Shown one piece after another: positions 1 to 6,572 of a stretch of DNA of 64,000 bases (position 1 is its first letter; each line of letters starts with the position of its first letter). This stretch comes from SKUL01 sp964487545. Lineage in GTDB: Bacteria > Bacteroidota > Bacteroidia > Flavobacteriales_D > SKUL01. Made by a program: the position numbers and the translations under genes. The notes under the pieces are model-generated. The model worked only from the letters and a program-made list of their open reading frames with translations, searched no databases and was not told where the DNA came from. The stretch lies in NCBI GenBank assembly GCA_964487545.1, contig CAZARI010000004.1:1-64000 (forward strand), read 5' to 3'.

Positions 1-1
1 A

Positions 2-727
2 AAGTTACCTGCGGTGGGGATTTACAATAAAACTATGGACAAGTTGATCATCTTTTCGCACAATCAAAGTGGCGAGAAGAGTTTCAGCTTTGCCAACCCC
101 AGCACCGGAGGCATCAACTTTGCCACGAGCAACGGCGGCCAATGGGTGGCTTATCCTGATGAGCCGGGCGGACTGATTATCATTACCGAACCCTCGGCAG
201 GTTTGGGCTCTGGTGGCGGAACCGTTGTTGTCGGCAGCACAGTGCTGGACATCGCTGTTGCCATGTGCTTTGCTGTTGATGAAGAAGCTTTCGGTGATCT
301 CTTTGATACCGGAATTGATGAAGTGGCCGGAGTGATTGGTATTGCCGGTGATTTCGACGCACTCATCAACGGAGAATTTGATGAAGAAGATAACCTCTTC
401 GACTACTTTCATGGATTTGCCTACTATCTGGTATATGCCGATCAATTGGCCAACGATTCATACGAAGTACTGAACTGGATTGAAGATCTGGAACAGGACG
501 AGGACGATCTGGAAGACTTCGGTTTTGCTTTTGTGATTCATTTCGTCAATAACGGTGGGATCTTTCTGTCGCAAAACGGCGAACTGACCATTAATGGTGG
601 CTCGATAAACTTTAACGGCAATTACTTTGGCATCGACGGAATTTGGTTTTTGACCGGTGACGACGATGAGCAGGAACCCGAATTTTCTGAAAATATCCCT
701 GGCTTTGGTGCCATGGGATGCGAGTGA
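2..727 (+). CDS. 3' part of an unrecognised protein (5' end outside window)
   Basis: The reading frame is open to the left edge of the window, so this is most likely the C-terminal part (about 241 residues) of a longer protein. A GTG at 14 and an ATG at 35 could serve as internal starts, but nothing favours them. The visible part is acidic: runs rich in Asp and Glu lie around residues 120-175 and just before the end. A hydrophobic Ala/Val/Ile stretch near residues 75-95 follows a glycine-rich turn. The last residues are Cys-Glu. I recognise no family. A rho-independent terminator follows 24 bases after the stop, so this is the last gene of its transcript. Confidence 0.6.
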   Translation, partial: KLPAVGIYNKTMDKLIIFSHNQSGEKSFSFANPSTGGINFATSNGGQWVAYPDEPGGLIIITEPSAGLGSGGGTVVVGSTVLDIAVAMCFAVDEEAFGDLFDTGIDEVAGVIGIAGDFDALINGEFDEEDNLFDYFHGFAYYLVYADQLANDSYEVLNWIEDLEQDEDDLEDFGFAFVIHFVNNGGIFLSQNGELTINGGSINFNGNYFGIDGIWFLTGDDDEQEPEFSENIPGFGAMGCE

Positions 728-750
728 GTCTATTTCATAACGCTCAATGC

Positions 751-783
751 AAAAACTGCCCTTCAAAAGAGGGCAGTTTTTTA
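751..783 (+). terminator. Rho-independent terminator
   Basis: A ten-base arm AAAACTGCCC (752-761) pairs with GGGCAGTTTT (771-780) around a nine-base loop and runs into more T residues. It lies just behind the gene ending at 727. Confidence 0.85.
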
Positions 784-786
784 TTC

Positions 787-953
787 TTATATGGAACACG
801 CGGGAATTATATGGAAGCAAAAACCAAGGCTAAATTATATGGAACACACGGCACGCGTGCACCAGCTAGAGAAGACCAACTACCGGCACCAGCTGCGCTC
901 AGGATTATCTAATCGTCCGCGCTTGAAAAGATGATTTGGCTACGCTGAGCGGG
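787..953. repeat. REP-like repeat cluster, left copy
   Basis: The motif TTATATGGAACAC plus GCGG or ACGG occurs at 787-803 and 835-851, with a partial TTATATGGAA at 808-817. The 34-base arm at 835-868 contains the perfect 10-base palindrome GCACGCGTGC (851-860). It matches 2324-2357 at 33 of 34 positions. A second arm, 920-953, ends in TTTGGCTACGCTGAGCGGG and matches 2419-2452 at 31 of 34 positions. The 51 bases between the arms (869-919) do not match the core of the right copy. Confidence 0.75.
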
Positions 954-974
954 GGGTGAATCCTAAATCATTTT

Positions 975-1289
975 TCAAAACCCAGCCATCTTGGAGGGAT
1001 TCTGACGACAATCGAAAACATGGGCAATCACAATTCGATGTCCTGACTTATCGATCCAATAGAGTATTTTGTAGTGGTTGTGGATCAAATAACGGAACTC
1101 CTCAGGCCGATTCTGAAGCAACTCTTCCTTTTGACCAATTTCTGGATTCTGCTCTAAAAGCAGCGTTGAATCAATCAGTTCAGCAACCAGCTTCCGGGCA
1201 ACAATTAATCCAGCTTCTGATTTGTAAAACTCGAAAATCCCCCGAAGCTTTGATCGGGCAAAGTCAGACCAAAAGATGGTCATTTCCAT
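975..1289 (-). CDS. Type II toxin, ParE/RelE family
   Basis: This 104-residue protein has the layout of ParE/RelE-family toxins, small one-domain proteins that act either on gyrase (ParE) or on ribosome-bound mRNA (RelE). An N-terminal helical region (residues 8-60) is followed by beta strands. The strand region around residues 66-98 has the family pattern: Arg-Tyr-Leu-Ile, a Tyr-Lys-Ile-Leu-Tyr strand, then an Ile-Val-Ile-Ala-His-Val-Phe strand and a final Arg-Gln-Asn-Pro. The last pattern is typical of ParE-like members. Its start overlaps the 3' end of the upstream antitoxin gene by 10 bases, so the two are translationally coupled. Target and activity cannot be read from sequence. The pair sits between REP-like repeats, next to a RAYT transposase. 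Confidence 0.8.
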   Translation of the reverse strand: MEMTIFWSDFARSKLRGIFEFYKSEAGLIVARKLVAELIDSTLLLEQNPEIGQKEELLQNRPEEFRYLIHNHYKILYWIDKSGHRIVIAHVFDCRQNPSKMAGF

Positions 1290-1516
1290 TGCTTGGATTC
1301 AGCTTTGAGATCGTCGGCTTTGATAACCCGCTCATTTTTTGCGTCGTCTAACGCCTGGTCGATATCTTCGCTGAATTGCTCAACCGACATGGCGGTCTGC
1401 TGATAATCTGCAGATTTCTTTTGGTGCAACAGACGCTCTAAAGCTGTGATAAGCTCTTCATTCTGAAGTTTCAGAAATTCCTGAACAAAAGCAATTTTTC
1501 TGGTCTGTAAATCCAT
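1280..1516 (-). CDS. Antitoxin of the ParE/RelE-type pair
   Basis: This 78-residue, charged, mostly helical protein lies directly upstream of the toxin and overlaps it by 10 bases, the usual antitoxin-first order. The N-terminal half (to about residue 35) is a long amphipathic helix. The middle carries a Ser-Val-Glu-Gln-Phe pattern followed by an acidic helix, and the tail is rich in Lys. I cannot assign a DNA-binding fold with certainty. Antitoxins of this kind normally wrap around the toxin and repress their own operon. The assignment rests on position, size and overlap rather than a recognised domain. Confidence 0.7.
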   Translation of the reverse strand: MDLQTRKIAFVQEFLKLQNEELITALERLLHQKKSADYQQTAMSVEQFSEDIDQALDDAKNERVIKADDLKAESKQWK

Positions 1517-1580
1517 GTCGTGTATTTCAAGCTAAGGTACAAATTGTTGAAATGGATGACAAAGACCATTCTTCACTATT

Positions 1581-1628
1581 GCTAGCTCACGCGTGCCTCT
1601 ACTGCTAGCGCACGCGTGCCGCGTGTGC
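1581..1628. repeat. REP-like palindromes, inverted orientation, beside RAYT 3' end
   Basis: Two copies of the CACGCGTGC core (1588-1596 and 1611-1619) are each preceded by GCTAG. Read on the minus strand, the second copy gives CACGCGGCACGCGTGC followed by GCTAGC, which matches the arms at 835-868 and 2324-2357 apart from a missing ACCA. They end 15 bases beyond the stop codon of the transposase gene, as REP elements often flank their RAYT. Confidence 0.65.
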
Positions 1629-1642
1629 TATTCACACCATCT

Positions 1643-2188
1643 CTACAACCGGTCCAACTCCAATTGACCTATACCACCGGCAAAATCAATCGCGCTGCTG
1701 TATTTCCATTCTTCAGGTGACACTACAAAACCAGCAACTACAGGATTCAAATGGATGTAATCCACTTTTTGTTCGATGACCTTAGTTGACCAAAGCTCTA
1801 TTGGCTTGTTGTGGTGTTGCCAGAATTGCCGGTTTGAAACATTACAGGACTTCATGCCGGCCCGCTCCATCATCCACAGCAACCACTCTTTCCTACTCTC
1901 TCTGTTGTTCAACTCAATTGCCTCCTGAAGTTTTTTGGATGTGTATTCCTTGAAACGACCCAAAACTTTATCCGGGTTTTTGTCGCTGGCTCTAATAATT
2001 AAATGCACGTGAGAAGGCATTATGCACCAACAGTAAATTTGCAAACCAAGATTTTGTCTGCAGAAACTCAGGCTTTCCACCACAATAGAGAAATAATCTT
2101 CCCGAACAAAAACATCCAACCAATACACTGTGGCAAAGGAGACAAAGTACATTCCTTCTTTATTGTGAAACTTATACTTTCTACTCAT
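1643..2188 (-). CDS. REP-associated tyrosine transposase (RAYT, Y1/HUH family)
   Basis: This 181-residue protein is a single-strand DNA nuclease-like transposase of the IS200/IS605 Y1 superfamily. The HUH metal-binding motif is in Met-Pro-Ser-His60-Val-His62-Leu-Ile. The catalytic tyrosine is expected at Tyr144 in the conserved Val-Asp-Tyr-Ile-His-Leu-Asn-Pro motif. The N-terminal Phe-Val-Ser-Phe-Ala-Thr strand and the C-terminal Pro-Glu-Glu-Trp-Lys-Tyr-Ser-Ser motif are family signatures. It is full length and shows no frameshift. RAYTs are normally single-copy, domesticated genes that recognise and spread short REP palindromes, and palindromic repeats lie on both sides here. No terminal inverted repeats of a classical insertion sequence are seen. 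Confidence 0.9.
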   Translation of the reverse strand: MSRKYKFHNKEGMYFVSFATVYWLDVFVREDYFSIVVESLSFCRQNLGLQIYCWCIMPSHVHLIIRASDKNPDKVLGRFKEYTSKKLQEAIELNNRESRKEWLLWMMERAGMKSCNVSNRQFWQHHNKPIELWSTKVIEQKVDYIHLNPVVAGFVVSPEEWKYSSAIDFAGGIGQLELDRL

Positions 2189-2323
2189 TACATGCTATTT
2201 AGAGAGCAATAATAATGATATTTCGGAATCCACTCTGTGATAAAGACTTAGATTAATAATAAAGGCTTTCTATATGCCGGGACATAAACAGAACGCCATG
2301 CAACTTTATATTATATGGCAGAA

Positions 2324-2452
2324 TTATATGGAACACGCGGCACGCGTGCACCAGCTATGGGCCGAATGCACCACGTTCCGCGTAGTGTCTCCCTCTGGTT
2401 TAGCCAACAAGGCATGCACGCCTGAAACGATGGTTTGGCTACGCTGAGCGGG
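2324..2452. repeat. REP-like repeat, right copy
   Basis: The left arm (2324-2357) contains the palindrome GCACGCGTGC at 2340-2349 and differs from 835-868 at one base. The right arm (2419-2452) matches 920-953 with three mismatches. The 61-base core (2358-2418) is unrelated to the left copy. A partial TTATATGG lies just outside, at 2311-2318. Together the two copies bracket the toxin-antitoxin pair and the RAYT as direct repeats. Confidence 0.75.
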
Positions 2453-2458
2453 ACAGGA

Positions 2459-2941
2459 TCAGAAATTATAAGGACTTTTGTATAATCTGATGGCTATTGT
2501 CTCCTCTTTAGTTTTGTAATCGACGTATACAAACTCTCTTTTTCCTGAATTTAATTCCTCAACATTTTCGCGGGAAACGTGATTGTAAAACAACCATTTG
2601 ATTTCTTTCGTGTCTATTGCAAAATCCGACTCAAATCTCCCATGAATTAAAATTCGATCATTCATGCCCAATTGTAGTGCAGCGCTGAATTTCTTATACT
2701 TCTTTATTTCGCCGTAATCGTCAGTTAAATCATCATAATCATCAGTTAATTCCTCAAAAACTACATCTGTCACCAAAACACCCGCTTTTATAACATAAAT
2801 GAGTTTTCCAAGGTAAAAACCCACTAAAAAAACAATTGCAAGCACGTACCAAGCCGGTTGCCAATCGAAAATTGCACTCAAGACGAATATTATCACAGTG
2901 AAAGCGCCAATTGTACAAAACTGATATAATCTCTTTTTCAT
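2459..2941 (-). CDS. Small membrane protein with acidic repeat, unknown function
   Basis: This 160-residue protein is not recognised. Two hydrophobic helices at about residues 10-26 and 31-50 would form a membrane hairpin. They are followed by a soluble domain of about 100 residues. At the junction (residues 64-77) is an acidic near-repeat in which Leu-Thr-Asp-Asp-Tyr occurs twice. The soluble part alternates strands and short helices without motifs I know. The stop codon region abuts the right REP-like repeat (2324-2452). It lies 73 bases downstream of the next membrane-protein gene and may be co-transcribed with it. Low GC compared with neighbouring housekeeping genes fits an accessory gene. 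Confidence 0.55.
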   Translation of the reverse strand: MKKRLYQFCTIGAFTVIIFVLSAIFDWQPAWYVLAIVFLVGFYLGKLIYVIKAGVLVTDVVFEELTDDYDDLTDDYGEIKKYKKFSAALQLGMNDRILIHGRFESDFAIDTKEIKWLFYNHVSRENVEELNSGKREFVYVDYKTKEETIAIRLYKSPYNF

Positions 2942-3014
2942 TCGATCAAAATAATCAACGCAATATATGCAATCACGATTTAAATGTGCAGCACAAAGCG
3001 GACTTCAGACTCAT

Positions 3015-3335
3015 TTACTTCTTAATAGTTACCTTCTTCCACTTCGAAAGCCATATCTCATACCCCACCGAAACCAACAACCCCACACCGACCACAATAT
3101 CCACCGCATTCCATACTTCCCGGCCCAGGGCAATTTTAAATACCGGCTGAAACAAAATGGCTAATCCGACATACACAATTGCTAGCACAATATTCTCGTC
3201 TTCGTAACTTTTGTAGGCCAATACAGCAAAGCCAACTAACGCGAGCCAGCGTACGAGTTGGTAATAGCCGTAAGGCATGTCTAGCAAGCAGATAAAAAAG
3301 AGAATTGCAAGAACAACTTTTATCGAATAAATCAT
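3015..3335 (-). CDS. Small four-helix membrane protein (DUF6804-like)
   Basis: I take the ATG at 3335, giving 106 residues; a longer frame reaches 3371 but would overlap the upstream gene. Four hydrophobic segments are visible (about residues 4-19, 23-40, 50-66 and 76-94). The Met-Pro-Tyr-Gly-Tyr-Tyr motif near residue 21 and the Ala-Ile-Leu-Phe-Gln-Pro segment recall a family of small bacterial membrane proteins I know as DUF6804. That assignment is from memory and uncertain. The start is only four bases after the stop of the cyclase-like gene, so the two are very likely one operon. The C-terminus is strongly basic. No function is known to me. Confidence 0.6.
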   Translation of the reverse strand: MIYSIKVVLAILFFICLLDMPYGYYQLVRWLALVGFAVLAYKSYEDENIVLAIVYVGLAILFQPVFKIALGREVWNAVDIVVGVGLLVSVGYEIWLSKWKKVTIKK

Positions 3336-3339
3336 AATA

Positions 3340-4137
3340 CTACATTTTATGAAACTTTTCAAGCCATTCATTAATGTAATCTCTATTTGCTGTTTCTACT
3401 TCTGAGCCTCTCCATATATTATTCCAACGCCAGGAAAAGTCATTTAAAACTTCAGAAAAATAGTCCTTGACCCAAAGATATTTCCCATAGTACCGATGAT
3501 CCTTATAAAGGTTTGACTGAATGAGATCATATATCAAATTCATACTACGATCATGGATTGCTTCGAGTAGAATCTCATGAGCATATGCAACAAAAAATGA
3601 GTCATGCTGAGTGTAGGTTTGCCAACTATGAACAAGCTTCATTTTATCTTTTGCAAAATCCTTTAAGCTCGGATTTACGAAACCAAGGAATCCATCCGAA
3701 TTTTCTGACACCTTCAATACAATAGAAGAATCGATAATTACCCGAGGATAAACAGCCTCTTGTTCAAGGAGAAATGCATCCACCAACCCTTTTCCCACGA
3801 CAATATTGAGATTCTTGTCGACATACACCTCTCCAAAAGTAATTGCACCACGTAACCAAATATTCTCCTTAATCAGCTTTGCTTGAATTATTTGCACCGC
3901 ATGCAGTAAAACTTTAAAGGATTCATTCGACTCAGGAGCTATCAAAATTGTGGAATCACTTATGAGCAAAGACTGGATATTCGAATTTGGCACATTAATC
4001 TCGTTTAATGTATCATTAATTGTATTGAAGTAAATTTCAACTTCCTTATGTTTTCTGTTATAAATCAAATCCTTAAACCCTAGCACATCCAGATATGCTA
4101 TATATTTTTCGGATAAGTGTTCCTGCAAATTCAACAT
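3340..4137 (-). CDS. Class III nucleotidyl cyclase-like protein, function unknown
   Basis: I choose the ATG at 4137 (265 residues); a TTG two codons upstream is possible. The N-terminal half reads like the palm domain of class III cyclases. A first strand ends in Tyr-Leu-Asp17-Val-Leu-Gly-Phe. A second has Ile-Ser-Asp61-Ser-Thr-Ile-Leu. The spacing of 44 equals that of the two metal-binding aspartates in classical cyclases. Leu-Arg96-Gly-Ala-Ile-Thr-Phe-Gly102-Glu corresponds to the cyclase strand before the Gly-Lys-Gly-Leu-Val segment. The Asn and Arg that stabilise the transition state in canonical enzymes appear replaced (Val and Leu), so activity is uncertain. The C-terminal 100 residues are helical and Trp-rich. 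The next gene, four bases on, encodes a small membrane protein. Confidence 0.6.
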   Translation of the reverse strand: MLNLQEHLSEKYIAYLDVLGFKDLIYNRKHKEVEIYFNTINDTLNEINVPNSNIQSLLISDSTILIAPESNESFKVLLHAVQIIQAKLIKENIWLRGAITFGEVYVDKNLNIVVGKGLVDAFLLEQEAVYPRVIIDSSIVLKVSENSDGFLGFVNPSLKDFAKDKMKLVHSWQTYTQHDSFFVAYAHEILLEAIHDRSMNLIYDLIQSNLYKDHRYYGKYLWVKDYFSEVLNDFSWRWNNIWRGSEVETANRDYINEWLEKFHKM

Positions 4138-4166
4138 CTCCAATAGTTTAATAATTCGTCACCTTT

Positions 4167-4174
4167 CAAAATTA
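4167..4174 (-). promoter_or_regulatory. Candidate -7 element TAATTTTG for the cyclase-like gene
   Basis: Read on the minus strand, TAATTTTG fits the Bacteroidota -7 consensus TAnnTTTG and lies 29 bases before the ATG at 4137. No clear TTTG -33 box is seen at the usual distance. Confidence 0.4.
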
Positions 4175-4290
4175 AGATTTAATCACTACTGTCTATCGGA
4201 AACGCTACTTCGGAATGCCTAATCCAGCCAATTTAAGCGATTTATAATACTATGTTGAGCGGAGGAAGATAGCCTCAAACGTCAAGAACC

Positions 4291-4584
4291 TTATATCCAC
4301 CAAGAAAAGTATAGATCACCGAACCAAGGATATCTTTTTGAATCGATCATATCCAAAATAAACAGAACGGCATTAAAATAACCAAAGAACATTATCAGGA
4401 TGCCCTGTCCTGAAAGAGAAAAATCATTTAAAAAATCTTTACCAAAGAAATTATCGATATGCGGTGCAACAATTTTAAATCGCAATTTGAACCATTTAAT
4501 CATAAATGCAAACGGATACAAAATTCCCGATAAACATGCCATCACAAAAAAAGAACCAAGAATTAAAATGATGAATATTTTCAT
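4291..4584 (-). CDS. Hypothetical membrane protein, 97 residues
   Basis: Not recognised. The first 30 residues form one long hydrophobic segment that could be a signal anchor, and a second hydrophobic stretch spans about residues 60-78. The loop between them is basic and aromatic. The tail is rich in Trp and Tyr and ends in Trp-Trp-Ile. It lies in an AT-rich stretch and is separated from the cyclase-like gene by 153 bases, so it may have its own promoter. A real gene is likely but not certain: the coding signal is weak and no family is visible. Confidence 0.4.
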   Translation of the reverse strand: MKIFIILILGSFFVMACLSGILYPFAFMIKWFKLRFKIVAPHIDNFFGKDFLNDFSLSGQGILIMFFGYFNAVLFILDMIDSKRYPWFGDLYFSWWI

Positions 4585-4711
4585 ACTTTCAAATGAGATT
4601 CAAATATCGAAAATATTCCTCTATTTAAAAAAGAGAGGATAACATTATTCGCTCGAAAAAGTTTCTGAAAACGAAGATACTTTCTTTCTCACCAAATTCT
4701 TTTTAAACAAA

Positions 4712-4743
4712 CCCTCAGAGTCCCATTCCGGTAACTCTGAGGG
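4712..4743 (-). terminator. Rho-independent terminator of the fatty-acid operon
   Basis: CCCTCAGAGT (4712-4721) pairs perfectly with ACTCTGAGGG (4734-4743) around a 12-base loop. On the minus strand it is followed by TTTGTTTAAA. It lies six bases beyond the stop of the acyl-CoA dehydrogenase gene. Confidence 0.85.
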
Positions 4744-4748
4744 AAATT

Positions 4749-6545
4749 CTAGAAACAATACTCATTCGCCCCTATCAACTCCTCCGCTACCTGCCTTCTG
4801 CATTCTTTTATATTTATCGGGTCATTTTTAGTAAAACGTTTCAGGCCCATCAGCATCATGCGCTGTTCGTCGCCCTCGGCAAAGGAAACAAGTGCGTCCT
4901 TCCCGCTTTTGTGAATCAGGTCGGAGGCTTCGTAAAGGTAGGCCTTCATCATGTTGATTTGCGCGGTGCACTCTGCCTCGCCTTTCATCTCGACCAGCTT
5001 CTGGGTGCGCAGTAAAACAGATTCGGCGTTGTAAGTCACCATGGCCATGTCGGAAATGTTCATCAGCACTTCCTGCTCTTTGGCCAATGTTTCGCTTAGC
5101 TTTTGCGCGGCAGATCCGGCGACCATCAGCACGGCCTTCTTGAATTTCTGAACGGTGGCTTTTCCACGCTCAAAAAGATCGTCGCTGCCGCCACCAAAGT
5201 CGGGAACGGAAGTGAGTTCTTTCGCCACGGCCATCGCGTGGGTCATCAGATCTATCTCCCCTTTCAGTGCTTTTCGCAAAATCATGTCCACCGTCAGCAT
5301 TCGGTTGATCTCGTTCGTTCCTTCAAAAATCCGGTTGATGCGCGCATCGCGATAGGCCCGCTCCACTCGGGTTTCGGCAGAGTAGCCCATTCCTCCATGA
5401 ATCTGCACCCCTTCGTCAACGGTGAAATCGAGCACTTCAGAACCATATACTTTCAGCATCGCGCACTCGGGAGCAAAAGAGGCAATTCCGGCCAATACGG
5501 CCTCGCCCTTTTCCATGCCACCTTTCACGAGATCTTCAATAACATCTTCGATATTCTGGGTGGCGCGGTACAACGCCGACTCGAGCGTGTATATCTCCGT
5601 CGCCATGCGGCCGAGTTTTTCCTTGATGGCGCCGTACTTAGAAATCAGCCGACCAAATTGTTCGCGCTCGTTGGCGTATTTCACAGCATAATTCACCACA
5701 CCTTTGGAGCCGCCAAGCACTCCTCCGGCCAGCTTAATCCGGCCGATGTTGAGAATGTTCACCGCGATTTTAAATCCTTTATTCCGCTCGTAGAGCAGGT
5801 TTTCGAGAGGCACCTTTACATCGTTGAAAAACACTTGGCGCGTAGACGATCCTTTGATGCCCATTTTTTTCTCCTCTGGATTAAAGGATATTCCCTCCAT
5901 ATCGCGGGTGATGATGAAAGCACTGAGGTTTTTATCATCGTCGATTCGGGCAAACACGGTGAATACATCGGCAAAACCAGCATTGGTAATCCACATTTTC
6001 TGTCCGTTGATAATGTAGTGCTTGCCGTCTTCGCTGAGCTTCGCACTGGTTTTGGCTGCATTGGCATCTGATCCCGAGCTGGGCTCCGTCAGGCAATACG
6101 CCGCTTTCCACTCGCCAGTGGCAAGTTTGGGAATGAATTTTTGACGTTGCTCGTCGGTGCCGTAATACAAAATGGGCAACGTTCCGATTCCGGTGTGCGC
6201 ACCGTAGGCCACCGAAAACGAATGGGCTTCACCAAGCGATTCGGCCGCCAGCATTGAGGTTTTGAAATCAGCACCAAGTCCGCCGTATTCTTCGGGAACA
6301 GAAATTCCGAGCAGCCCAAGTTCACCGGCTTTGTCCATGATCGAAACCATGAGACCTTCTTCCTGTGCATCGATGCGATCGAGATTTGGAACAATTTCCT
6401 GATTGGTAAAATCCACACAGGTTTGGGCAATCATTCGCTGCTCCTCGGTCCATTCTTCGGGAATAAAAATATCCTGTGCGTCGGTCTCCCGAACCAAAAA
6501 TTCTCCGCCAACAATTCGACGATTGGGTTTATCTGTTGCTTCCAT
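4749..6545 (-). CDS. Acyl-CoA dehydrogenase with C-terminal extension
   Basis: This FAD flavoenzyme of 598 residues catalyses the first step of beta-oxidation, acyl-CoA to trans-2-enoyl-CoA. The family layout is complete: N-terminal helical domain (about 35-145), middle beta domain starting at Cys-Leu-Thr-Glu-Pro-Ser-Ser-Gly-Ser-Asp (151-160), and a C-terminal helical domain with Gln-Ile-His-Gly-Gly-Met-Gly-Tyr (381-388). The usual catalytic-glutamate motif Phe-Glu-Gly-Thr-Asn-Glu-Ile is at 407-413. An extra helical region of about 170 residues follows residue 425, as in very-long-chain dehydrogenases and many Bacteroidota members, which suggests long-chain substrates (inference). It is the last gene of the operon, 27 bases downstream of the thiolase gene. 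Confidence 0.93.
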   Translation of the reverse strand: MEATDKPNRRIVGGEFLVRETDAQDIFIPEEWTEEQRMIAQTCVDFTNQEIVPNLDRIDAQEEGLMVSIMDKAGELGLLGISVPEEYGGLGADFKTSMLAAESLGEAHSFSVAYGAHTGIGTLPILYYGTDEQRQKFIPKLATGEWKAAYCLTEPSSGSDANAAKTSAKLSEDGKHYIINGQKMWITNAGFADVFTVFARIDDDKNLSAFIITRDMEGISFNPEEKKMGIKGSSTRQVFFNDVKVPLENLLYERNKGFKIAVNILNIGRIKLAGGVLGGSKGVVNYAVKYANEREQFGRLISKYGAIKEKLGRMATEIYTLESALYRATQNIEDVIEDLVKGGMEKGEAVLAGIASFAPECAMLKVYGSEVLDFTVDEGVQIHGGMGYSAETRVERAYRDARINRIFEGTNEINRMLTVDMILRKALKGEIDLMTHAMAVAKELTSVPDFGGGSDDLFERGKATVQKFKKAVLMVAGSAAQKLSETLAKEQEVLMNISDMAMVTYNAESVLLRTQKLVEMKGEAECTAQINMMKAYLYEASDLIHKSGKDALVSFAEGDEQRMMLMGLKRFTKNDPINIKECRRQVAEELIGANEYCF

Positions 6546-6572
6546 TTTTCAATGTGTTATGGGTTGATCAAT

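Noticed and set aside
956..1351. Plus-strand open frame across the toxin and antitoxin genes
   Set aside because: The minus-strand pair has family motifs, correct size and overlap; the plus-strand frame has none.
1643..2188. Complete IS200-type insertion sequence
   Set aside because: The protein is of the RAYT type, and the surrounding palindromes fit REP elements rather than IS ends; no tnpB is present.
4251..4266. Possible further REP-like right arm (TATGTTGAGCGGAGG)
   Set aside because: It resembles TACGCTGAGCGGGG but has three mismatches in a short stretch and no left arm; could be chance.
5103..6071. Long open frame on the plus strand opposite the acyl-CoA dehydrogenase
   Set aside because: It mirrors a clear gene on the other strand, has no recognisable family or start signal and arises from codon bias.
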